From the NCBI GenBank assembly GCA_024692825.1, contig JAILMB010000098.1, positions 1 through 51,963 of the forward strand: 51,963 nucleotides of DNA. Direction: 5' to 3'. Shown here in pieces: positions 34,577-42,033 of the stretch. The notes beneath the pieces were generated by a model, which did no database searches, had not been told where the DNA came from, and was given only the letters and a program-made list of their open reading frames with translations. Origin of the DNA: Lachnospiraceae bacterium (lineage in GTDB: Bacteria > Bacillota > Clostridia > Lachnospirales > Lachnospiraceae). The position numbers were made by a program, and so were the translations under genes. Positions within the stretch are counted from its first letter, which is position 1. Each line of letters opens with the position of its first letter.

Positions 34577-37012
34577 CTACTTAGGCATTACGCTAACGTG
34601 GAATTTAATTTCCACAGTTGCTGCGCTCTCACAATGAATACGAAGGGTTGCATCCCCTTCTTCAAAGCAGGATTTTACATAGATACCTGCCATACCGCCT
34701 CTAAAAGGCACTACCTTTGGTCCGATGATTTCGATTGGTCCCTCTGTTTCTAAAAGCATAGCTTCCTGGAAATAAGGTAAAATATTTTTATTTTCATCAG
34801 AAGCAACCACACGAACCGATGCCACATCATAGGTATTTGTTTCTATTAATTCATTGGAAGAAACATCTACGCCAAGCATTACCTTTGTCATTGGTTTCTT
34901 CACAACTGACTTCACTACTTTTCCATCTTTAACGGCATCAAATCGATAACTCTTTGACTCGCCGCCCCAATCGCCAATGTACTTCTGGAATAATCCAACC
35001 GCATCATTCATTGACATATGATGGAATAAAATCAAGCGAAGAGCTGCCCAAATAACCTTTGGTGTCATCTTATATCCATGGATGGCAGTTTCATTTAAAC
35101 AAATCTTTACAAGTTCGTTTTGTTTTGCTGAAAAGCCTTCGTTCTTCATCATTTCATCGCCGATTAAATCGTCGATTACCACTGGTCCGTGTTCCAAGTG
35201 AGGGAACAAATCAGAATGGGTATCGTATTCTTTAATCAATAGATTGTTCTTATACATACGAACGGAATCTGCATTTGAAATAATATAGGTATCTCCTCTT
35301 ACAGATGCAGGATGTTCTCCAATATCCATAGAAGTAGTTACTTCTAAAACATCCTCATCCTTCCCCTGAGCCGCATACACAGCCGCAGCCATCTTTGGAT
35401 TTCGAAACATATCCATTACTCCGTGGTAACAAATACGATCTCCCGAACCAAAGTCTTTATGAGTGTTGTAGTCAAACATACACCAGGCAAAGGAACCAGC
35501 TATATCTTCATAAGAATTTACAGACTCTAGTACTCTTGCATGACGAAGGGTATGTTCCATACGGTGTTCTTCCCAGTCGAAGCTCTTTGTAGGATACATA
35601 TGTCCGTTGTATTCAGAAATCAAATAAGGTTTTTCTACATCGCTGGTTACCTTATCCTTTGCTTCACAACCTTCATTTTTGCCACTGTGTACAAAGTCGT
35701 TATAAGTGTATACATCTTCTAAAAGATTCATTTTCTTATAGCAACGTACGCCACCGGTTTGACGGGTAGGATCACATTTATGAGCCACTTCATTGGTTCT
35801 TTCATAAAACTCATCGTCGTCCTGGGATTCATTGATACGTACGCCCCAAAGAATAATGGATGGATGGTTACGATATTGTTCTACCATCTCTCTTGTATTC
35901 TTTACTGCAATATCCTTCCATCTTTCTCCACCAATATGCTGCCATCCTGGAATCTCAGTAAATACCAAAAGTCCCAAACGATCGCACTCATCAATAAAGT
36001 AATGAGACTGAGGATAGTGAGAAGTACGAACTGCATTTAATCCAAGTTCTTTTTTCAGGATTCTTGCATCCTGTCTCTGCATCGACTCCGGCATTGCATA
36101 ACCAACATAAGGATAAGACTGATGACGATTTAATCCACGAATCTTTACCTTACGGCCATTGAGGTAGTACCCGTCTTTTTTAAATATGGAATGACGGAAG
36201 CCCACCATAGAAATATTGGAATCCTTCACTTCTCCATCTACTAAAATCTCTGTTGTAAGCTGATATAAGGCAGGACTTTCCACATCCCAAAGCTTAACGT
36301 TTCCTGCTAAGGTTTTCGTAAGTCCCTTTGCAGCCATAGGCTGTTCTGAAATTTGCTTATCATTTAAAATCTGTCGAACGCTAAGACGTCTATCTTCTGC
36401 TAACGCTTTTGCTTCATCAGATAATTCAATTACAGTTGTTAACTGTCCAGGTACCTCTAAGTCAGCAATCTCCTCTGAGCTTTTACCGGAAACCGTAATT
36501 CCCTCATCCACCTTTGGCATAAGGAAAATATTTTTCATATATACCGGATCTTTAATGTCCAAATATACATCTCTATAAATTCCACCATAGGTCATGTAAT
36601 CAATTACAAATCCAAAAGGAGGTTGATCAATCTCTTCTTTTGAATTCACCTTTACGGTCAGCAAATTATCAATGTCATAACGAATTTCATTGGTAATATC
36701 TACTGTAAACGCAGTATATCCACAGAAATGTTCATAAAGCTTCTTTCCGTTTAAATACACTTCACTCTGATGTCCAACACCGTCAAAGGTTAAAAGGAGA
36801 CGCTTTCCCTGCCACGCCTCATCCGGTACAATCAATCGCTGATAGCCGCAAATCATCTGATAAGACGACTCATCGAAATAATGAAATGGCACTTCCTTGC
36901 AAGTATGTGGAAGATTCACTTCTGTTCCGTTCTCCATAAAAGATGAAAGCATCTCTTCTGAAAAAGTCTCATTAAACTTCCATTTTCGATCAAAATATAT
37001 TCTCTGACTCAA
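34577..37012 (-). CDS. Beta-galactosidase-like glycoside hydrolase, GH2 family
   Basis: 811 residues, no signal peptide. It has the GH2 layout: sugar-binding domain, Ig-like domain, catalytic barrel (about 280-570) and an extra C-terminal domain. The acid/base is Glu in ILWGVRINESQDD and the nucleophile is Glu in PYLISEYNGH. The RGLNRHQSYPYVG segment and 'RTSHYPQ' are typical of GH2 enzymes. Beta-galactosidase is the likely activity from context, but beta-glucuronidase and others belong to the same family. The start is TTG at 37012, with AGGAG (which overlaps the tetR stop codon) 7 bases upstream; no other in-frame start fits. Confidence 0.85.
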   Translation of the reverse strand: MSQRIYFDRKWKFNETFSEEMLSSFMENGTEVNLPHTCKEVPFHYFDESSYQMICGYQRLIVPDEAWQGKRLLLTFDGVGHQSEVYLNGKKLYEHFCGYTAFTVDITNEIRYDIDNLLTVKVNSKEEIDQPPFGFVIDYMTYGGIYRDVYLDIKDPVYMKNIFLMPKVDEGITVSGKSSEEIADLEVPGQLTTVIELSDEAKALAEDRRLSVRQILNDKQISEQPMAAKGLTKTLAGNVKLWDVESPALYQLTTEILVDGEVKDSNISMVGFRHSIFKKDGYYLNGRKVKIRGLNRHQSYPYVGYAMPESMQRQDARILKKELGLNAVRTSHYPQSHYFIDECDRLGLLVFTEIPGWQHIGGERWKDIAVKNTREMVEQYRNHPSIILWGVRINESQDDDEFYERTNEVAHKCDPTRQTGGVRCYKKMNLLEDVYTYNDFVHSGKNEGCEAKDKVTSDVEKPYLISEYNGHMYPTKSFDWEEHRMEHTLRHARVLESVNSYEDIAGSFAWCMFDYNTHKDFGSGDRICYHGVMDMFRNPKMAAAVYAAQGKDEDVLEVTTSMDIGEHPASVRGDTYIISNADSVRMYKNNLLIKEYDTHSDLFPHLEHGPVVIDDLIGDEMMKNEGFSAKQNELVKICLNETAIHGYKMTPKVIWAALRLILFHHMSMNDAVGLFQKYIGDWGGESKSYRFDAVKDGKVVKSVVKKPMTKVMLGVDVSSNELIETNTYDVASVRVVASDENKNILPYFQEAMLLETEGPIEIIGPKVVPFRGGMAGIYVKSCFEEGDATLRIHCESAATVEIKFHVSVMPK

Positions 37013-37022
37013 ATCATCACTC

Positions 37023-37580
37023 CTAACTGTTCACACTAATACCATCAATTAAAAGATCTACCAAATGATGCAACGCATCCATATAATTTATCTTGTTATC
37101 TTCAAGTTCACTTCCATTTAAGAATCTTTCTAGAGAAGACTCATACACCATCTGAAAAATCGTAATATTTACTGGTCGAAAAACCCCTTCTTCCACACCT
37201 TGATTCAATAGTGCAATGGTGTAATCCCAACCACTTTCAATACGATCTGCAATTAACGTGTAAGCCTCTGGATATTTGCTTCTCATACTGTATAGCTGAG
37301 TAAAATCCAATCCTGCCACCTGATCTGGCATTACACCTAAAATCTTTCTTAAGCGATCTACTGTGGAAAGATCTGGCTCCTTCATAATCTCTTCTTCGCT
37401 TCTTTTAATAGCATCGAAGGTATAATTCACCATATCTGTAAACAAAGTTCTCTTGTCCGGAATAATGGTATAAATTGTCTTCTTACTCATTCCAAGCTTA
37501 TTTGCTAAATCATCCATAGTGAATTTAGCGCCTTTTTCACGATAAACTTCTAAAGCTGCCTCAACGATTTTTTGTTTCAT
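37023..37580 (-). CDS. TetR-family transcriptional regulator of the galactoside operon
   Basis: 185 residues starting MKQKIVEAALEVYREKG. The N-terminal helix-turn-helix is recognisable (FTMDDLANKLGMSKKTIYTIIPDKRTLF), followed by a helical ligand-binding domain. It is the first gene of the operon, 10 bases before the GH2 gene, so it probably represses its own operon and is released by a sugar or a metabolite of it. A longer reading to 37649 is possible, but the ATG at 37580 fits the family start; its ribosome site (AAAGAGAAAA) is weak. Its operators are probably the GTTTCC motifs upstream. Confidence 0.88.
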   Translation of the reverse strand: MKQKIVEAALEVYREKGAKFTMDDLANKLGMSKKTIYTIIPDKRTLFTDMVNYTFDAIKRSEEEIMKEPDLSTVDRLRKILGVMPDQVAGLDFTQLYSMRSKYPEAYTLIADRIESGWDYTIALLNQGVEEGVFRPVNITIFQMVYESSLERFLNGSELEDNKINYMDALHHLVDLLIDGISVNS

Positions 37581-37605
37581 ATTTTTCTCTTTTCTGATAC
37601 TGCCC

Positions 37606-37742
37606 GTTTCCAAAAAACTTGAAAACTGTTTTTCGTTTCCAAAAAACAAATTCAGGTTTTTAAAGGTTTCAAGTGGAAACTGATTTTTCTAGGAAACTAC
37701 AATTGTATTAATTAGTTTCCTTAATTTTATCATTAGTTTCCC
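37606..37742. promoter_or_regulatory. Cluster of GTTTCC/GGAAAC sites, probable TetR operators
   Basis: Seven GTTTC(C) or (G)GAAAC motifs occur in about 135 bases. AGGAAACTA (37691-37699) and TAGTTTCCT (37713-37721) are a perfect 9-bp inverted repeat with a 13-base centre, right after the -10 box. GTTTC-N5-GAAAC is at 37666-37680, GGGAAAC lies in the promoter spacer (37736-37742), and GTTTCCAAAAAAC is repeated at 37606 and 37635. Confidence 0.7.
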
Positions 37743-37752
37743 GAAGTGTAAA
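37724..37752 (-). promoter_or_regulatory. Promoter of the galactoside operon
   Basis: On the minus strand a -35 box TTTACA (37747-37752) and a -10 box TAAAAT (37724-37729), 17-base spacer, about 145 bases before the tetR start. Operator-like sites lie inside the spacer and just downstream. Confidence 0.7.
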
Positions 37753-37802
37753 CTCGACACAAGTGCTAAAAACCTCTGTGGTTTTTTGTATGATATTACT
37801 AT

Positions 37803-37835
37803 AAAAAAAGAGCTTCCCCAAAGGGAAGCCCTCTT
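37803..37835 (-). terminator. Intrinsic terminator after the tryptophan-rich membrane protein gene
   Basis: On the minus strand GAGGGCTTCCC pairs with GGGAAGCTC, followed by seven Ts (37803-37809 as As on the plus strand). Confidence 0.88.
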
Positions 37836-37867
37836 AATAACAATATAGATTGTTTATCCTATTCGGA

Positions 37868-38986
37868 TTATTCAGCTCTAGCCATAGCCTCTTCAAAGTC
37901 CTTAGTTCCTTCAAATACACAGTTAGAATAAGGATTCTTGCCCATTTCGATAGAGCGTTTAATAATAACTGAGATACAAACTACGTTGCATACTAAAGCG
38001 ATGATGGCAACAACACCCTGAGCTGTAGGTTCAGCAGTGATTCCCATAGCTGCCATTGCTTCGTTAGCTGCAGAAGTCTTACCCTGGCCATTTGCATAAA
38101 GTTCAATAGCCTTTGAGTAAAGATCCATAGTTGTAATTCCGTTTTCTGTAGCACCACCGTATACATGAGGAAGTGCTGCTGCGAAAGTACCCTTTAACTG
38201 GAATAGAGGTACGATCTGAGCCCACATACACCAAATAGCAAGTGTGTTTGCACGGTTCTGAATCCAACCACCCTTGTTCCACAAAGCATTTGCAAATGTA
38301 GGAGCAAGTAAAAGTGCAACACCACAATACCAAGAATGTGTAGGAAGGTTCAAGTATGTATACTCGAAGTTCCATGTATCGTATGCAATGATGAACCAGA
38401 TAGTCATATCAGGCCAAAGCATATCGCTCTTGTTCTTGTCCTTAGAAGTGAATAACTTAACGCAACCTGTCATACAGAAGATGTTAATCATTCCTGAAAT
38501 GAAGTTTACGATGTTCCACCATCCGCCATAGATGAATACACCTTCGTTTGAACACCACCAAGCACCGGTGAAGTTTCCAGTGATTCCGTATGCTGCGAAT
38601 GCTGACTCAAGATCAGAAACATTAGCGATCATGATGTTGGCAGCTACGATGAACCAAGGCCACCATTTGAACCATTCATGCTTTCCAAGTCCCTCTTTGT
38701 ACTTGATCATCATGAAACCTACGCATCCGATATCTGCTGCGTAAAGTTTGAAGTAATGGAACCATCCGTCCATGTAAGCAACGGTAGGATTTGATGTTCC
38801 ACCGAATGCACCACAGTGAATTGCAATGAAGTACACTGTTAAAATAGCAGGAATGATTACAAAAATAAGCATTCCGCCGAGTTTTGTGCGACGTCCGATT
38901 TCGTTCATGATAATTAAACCAGCGAAAACGAGGCACCAACCGATGAGCTGCATAGGAGCTGCATCGCTGTAAAGTTGAAACAACAT
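37868..38986 (-). CDS. Tryptophan-rich multi-span membrane protein, possibly DUF5692
   Basis: 372 residues with about nine membrane segments and an unusual number of tryptophans (for example WFKWWPWF and GAWWCSNEGVFIYGGWW). The loops hold conserved-looking HSWYCG, DTWNFEYTY and PHVYGG patches. I believe this matches the DUF5692 family, whose function is not known to me. A cytoplasmic tail of about 25 residues ends the protein. It is a single-gene unit with a near-consensus promoter, a strong site (GAGGAGG) before the ATG and a good terminator, which suggests high expression. No hydrolase or transport motif that I know is visible. Confidence 0.72.
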   Translation of the reverse strand: MLFQLYSDAAPMQLIGWCLVFAGLIIMNEIGRRTKLGGMLIFVIIPAILTVYFIAIHCGAFGGTSNPTVAYMDGWFHYFKLYAADIGCVGFMMIKYKEGLGKHEWFKWWPWFIVAANIMIANVSDLESAFAAYGITGNFTGAWWCSNEGVFIYGGWWNIVNFISGMINIFCMTGCVKLFTSKDKNKSDMLWPDMTIWFIIAYDTWNFEYTYLNLPTHSWYCGVALLLAPTFANALWNKGGWIQNRANTLAIWCMWAQIVPLFQLKGTFAAALPHVYGGATENGITTMDLYSKAIELYANGQGKTSAANEAMAAMGITAEPTAQGVVAIIALVCNVVCISVIIKRSIEMGKNPYSNCVFEGTKDFEEAMARAE

Positions 38987-39027
38987 ATTTAACTCCTCCT
39001 CTTTTTAAAAATATGTTTTACCAAAAA

Positions 39028-39056
39028 ATTATAGTTCTCTGTTAAATTATTTTCAA
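39028..39056 (-). promoter_or_regulatory. Promoter of the tryptophan-rich membrane protein gene
   Basis: A -35 box TTGAAA (39051-39056) and a perfect -10 box TATAAT (39028-39033), spacer 17 bases, on the minus strand. Start expected near 39021. Confidence 0.8.
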
Positions 39057-39070
39057 TCGATGCAGGGGAT

Positions 39071-39096
39071 AATACACACCCTGTGTATTTTGTGTA
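39071..39096. promoter_or_regulatory. Palindromic operator, probably an activator site
   Basis: AATACACACCCTGTGTATT (39071-39089) is a perfect inverted repeat with 8-bp arms and a 3-base centre; another half site, TGTGTA, follows at 39091. Its centre is about 59 bases upstream of the predicted transcription start, a usual activator position. Confidence 0.6.
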
Positions 39097-39176
39097 ACAA
39101 TCGTTCAAAGTCCTACAAAAATCAAGGTTTCTCAGAGTTTTTTGATTTTTGATTTATACAATTTAGTAAAAATGTT

Positions 39177-39213
39177 TAAAAAAAGCTTTCGATCAAAAGA
39201 CCGAAAGCTTTCT
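39177..39213 (-). terminator. Intrinsic terminator after galT
   Basis: AAGCTTTCG (39183-39191) pairs with CGAAAGCTT (39202-39210); on the minus strand it is followed by seven Ts. Confidence 0.88.
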
Positions 39214-39244
39214 AAAATACTATGTTTCTATTTCACAACTGTTT

Positions 39245-40732
39245 TTATAGAGTAGATACAAATCTTCTAAATGCCTCTAAACCTTCTTCGCTACACTTAA
39301 AGACACCAGCATCCTCTAATACCTTGCAGAATACGATTCCCACTTCTTTTTGCAGGATTTCTTCTACATTGTCCTTTGTGATGGTGTAGTTTCCTTTGAA
39401 CTCATCCACCCAATCTGCATGCTTTGCAAGAACCTCATCTTTGCGAAGATTCTTTCCGGAAACAATGGCATCTGCCAACTGTTCCAATTCTCCCTTTAAT
39501 CGAGATGGAAGCACTGCTAGTCCCATAACTTCAATCAGGCCAATGTTTTCCTTCTTAATGTGATGAAGCTTTTCATGAGGATGATAAACTCCCAAAGGAT
39601 GTTCCTCTGTTGTAATGTTATTACGAAGTGCCAAATCTAACTCAAATAAGTCACCTCTCTTACGGGCAATTGGAGTAATGGTATTGTGAGGTTCTCCGTC
39701 AGTTTCTGCAAAAACAAATGCTGCTTCATCGGTATAACCTCTCCAGGCACCCAGGATATGATCTGCTAAATCAATGATTCGCTTCTCATCCTTACACTGT
39801 AAACGAATTACTGATAATGGCCATTTTACAATACCACAGGTAACATCTTCATAACCCTTTACACTAAAGGTATCAATAATAGGAGCCTTTTCCATAGCAA
39901 AGGTATAATGTCCACCCTGGAAGTGATCATGGCTTAAAATAGATCCCCCTACGATTGGCAAATCTGCATTTGATCCTAAGAAGTAATGAGGGAATAACTT
40001 AATAAAGTCAAAAAGCTTTACAAAAGTAGCCTTTTCAATCTTCATAGGTGTATGCTGTCCGTTAAATACAATACAGTGTTCATTGTAGTATACATATGGA
40101 GAGTACTGAAATCCCCAATCACTGTCATTGATACGAATTGGAATAATTCTGTGATTCTCTCTTGCCGGATGATTTGCTCTTCCTGCATAACCCTCATTTT
40201 CCACGCAAAGCAAGCATTTTGGATAAGCTGACTGAGGTGCATTTTTCGCAGCTGCAATGGCCTTTGGATCCTTTTCCGGCTTCGATAGATTAATGGTAAC
40301 ATCTAAGGTTCCATAATCTGTATCTACTGTCCATTTCAAATCCTTTTTAACACGATAGGTACGAATGTAATCAGAGGCACGGCTCAATCCATAGAAGTAA
40401 TTTGTAGCTTCCTGCGGGCTTTCCTCATATTTTTCTTTAAATACACGCTGTACCTCTGCCGGACGTGGAGTCAAACAATTCATAAGCTTTGTATCAAACA
40501 AGTCACGATAGACAATGCTGTCTTCGATAATTCCTCTTTGAACTGCTTCATCCAACAAGTCCTTTAACACTTCCTCTAACACGATGTTTGACATATCGCA
40601 TTCAACATCTGTGTACTCATCCTCATGAAAACATTCTAATAATAAATTTGTTGCATATACTCTCTCGCACTCTGGCATCAACCCACTGCTGATTCCATAC
40701 TGAACTAATTTTTTAATGTTTTCGCTTAACAT
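39245..40732 (-). CDS. galT: UDP-glucose:hexose-1-phosphate uridylyltransferase, type 2
   Basis: Swaps UMP between UDP-glucose and galactose-1-phosphate in the Leloir pathway. 495 residues, matching the Gram-positive GalT type 2 family, which is longer than E. coli GalT. The catalytic stretch GSILSHDHFQGGHY is present, with PKCLLCVENEGYAGR and HPARENHRIIP in the middle. The ATG (40730-40732) overlaps the lgt stop codon as TAATG, so translation is probably coupled. No galK or galE lies nearby. It would use the galactose released by the hydrolases 2-10 kb away. Confidence 0.93.
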   Translation of the reverse strand: MLSENIKKLVQYGISSGLMPECERVYATNLLLECFHEDEYTDVECDMSNIVLEEVLKDLLDEAVQRGIIEDSIVYRDLFDTKLMNCLTPRPAEVQRVFKEKYEESPQEATNYFYGLSRASDYIRTYRVKKDLKWTVDTDYGTLDVTINLSKPEKDPKAIAAAKNAPQSAYPKCLLCVENEGYAGRANHPARENHRIIPIRINDSDWGFQYSPYVYYNEHCIVFNGQHTPMKIEKATFVKLFDFIKLFPHYFLGSNADLPIVGGSILSHDHFQGGHYTFAMEKAPIIDTFSVKGYEDVTCGIVKWPLSVIRLQCKDEKRIIDLADHILGAWRGYTDEAAFVFAETDGEPHNTITPIARKRGDLFELDLALRNNITTEEHPLGVYHPHEKLHHIKKENIGLIEVMGLAVLPSRLKGELEQLADAIVSGKNLRKDEVLAKHADWVDEFKGNYTITKDNVEEILQKEVGIVFCKVLEDAGVFKCSEEGLEAFRRFVSTL

Positions 40733-41628
40733 TAATGCTCCCTCTCTTTTCTTACTTTAATAAAAATTTTATCTTTTAATTTAATAAAATGATAAACCAG
40801 ATAAATAAGCGACAGGATTACAAGTACTGCTGATAATACCTGAGACACTGCCACGTTCGTACCAGAAAACTTTAACTGATCTGTACGAAGCCCTTCAATC
40901 CACATTCTTCCAAGTCCATACAACGCCAGGTAAAAGAACCATATTTCTCCATCAAAGGATTTCTTTTTTCGAAGGAAAAATAAAAACAAAAATACACCTA
41001 CGTTCCAAAGACTTTCATATAGAAACGTGGGATGAACGCTTATAAAAGATATGCCATCTATAGTCACAAGATGTTGCATCATCTCTGTCGTAATGTCTGT
41101 ACTGTCACGAACCGCCTCTATTGGAATCTGCATAGAGAATAATCCATCAGAATATCCACCAAAAGCTTCCCGATTAAAGAAGTTTCCCCAACGACCGAAA
41201 ACCTGTCCGATCAAAACTCCTAAACAGGCAGAATCTGCAACATCTAAAAATTTTAATTTTTTAATATGGCATACAATCAGTGTACCAATAAGTCCACCAA
41301 TAATACCACCATAAATCGCCAGTCCGCCTTCCCGGAACTTAAAGACATCAATCCAATTGTCTTTGTATTCATCCCACGAAAAGACGACGTAATAGACTCT
41401 CGCACCGATTACTCCTATAATAATCGCCCAAAGAATCACATCCATATACGCATCTTCGTCCTGACCTTTTCTTTTTGCATCAGACAAAATGAAGGCCCCT
41501 GCAAGTACCATCCCAAAGGCTATGATCATTCCATAATAGGCAATGTCAATACCAAAGAGTTGTATGCTTTGGCCCACGTTTTTAAAAGCAATGTGTAAGT
41601 TTTGAAATAAAATACTGTCTACGCTCAT
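40732..41628 (-). CDS. lgt: Prolipoprotein diacylglyceryl transferase
   Basis: Attaches diacylglycerol to the lipobox cysteine of prolipoproteins in the membrane. 298 residues with seven spans. The family signature GRWGNFFNREAFGG is intact (around 146-159), as are the GGLAIYGGIIGG loop and HPTFLYES. The start ATG overlaps the stop of the PilZ gene by 4 bases (ATGA), and the end overlaps galT by one base, so the three genes are one coupled unit. The C-terminal tail is basic. Confidence 0.95.
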   Translation of the reverse strand: MSVDSILFQNLHIAFKNVGQSIQLFGIDIAYYGMIIAFGMVLAGAFILSDAKRKGQDEDAYMDVILWAIIIGVIGARVYYVVFSWDEYKDNWIDVFKFREGGLAIYGGIIGGLIGTLIVCHIKKLKFLDVADSACLGVLIGQVFGRWGNFFNREAFGGYSDGLFSMQIPIEAVRDSTDITTEMMQHLVTIDGISFISVHPTFLYESLWNVGVFLFLFFLRKKKSFDGEIWFFYLALYGLGRMWIEGLRTDQLKFSGTNVAVSQVLSAVLVILSLIYLVYHFIKLKDKIFIKVRKEREH

Positions 41629-41978
41629 TCTTCCTTGTCCCGGTCTTCTAACATCTGGTAAATCTTAATGCGCATAGACTCCCTGTCTTCTAAACCGAAG
41701 AAAATGCTACCGCAGTCAAAAGTACCGTCCTCTCTTTTATTGCATCGGACGATTTTCAAGAAGACATCCACTGTCTGTTTGGTCCAAAGAGTTATTTTGC
41801 CCATATAGCAATCCCCAATGTTTAACTCCTTATCACAATGAAATCCCACACCATTTTCAGAAACATCATGTACTGAGATTTCAATTTCTGGCGCCTGTCC
41901 CTTGTCAGATTTGCTAACCAGTTTCAAGGTAAATCGATCCTCCAGTTCAGATCTTTTTTTCCGTCTCTTCTCGTCCAT
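41625..41978 (-). CDS. PilZ-domain protein (cyclic-di-GMP receptor)
   Basis: 117 residues: a single PilZ domain. The two c-di-GMP contact motifs are present: RxxxR near the start (RRKKR) and the DVSENGVGF motif (D/NxSxxG) about 40 residues later. There is no other domain, so it would act by binding another protein. The ATG at 41978 has AGGGGG 6-8 bases upstream; the reading from GTG at 41996 is less likely. It overlaps lgt by 4 bases. A diguanylate cyclase gene occurs in the same window about 30 kb away. Confidence 0.88.
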   Translation of the reverse strand: MDEKRRKKRSELEDRFTLKLVSKSDKGQAPEIEISVHDVSENGVGFHCDKELNIGDCYMGKITLWTKQTVDVFLKIVRCNKREDGTFDCGSIFFGLEDRESMRIKIYQMLEDRDKEE

Positions 41979-42033
41979 ATTAATTCCCCCTATCACGCTC
42001 CACAGTTTCTATTATCAATATACCATTAAAGAA

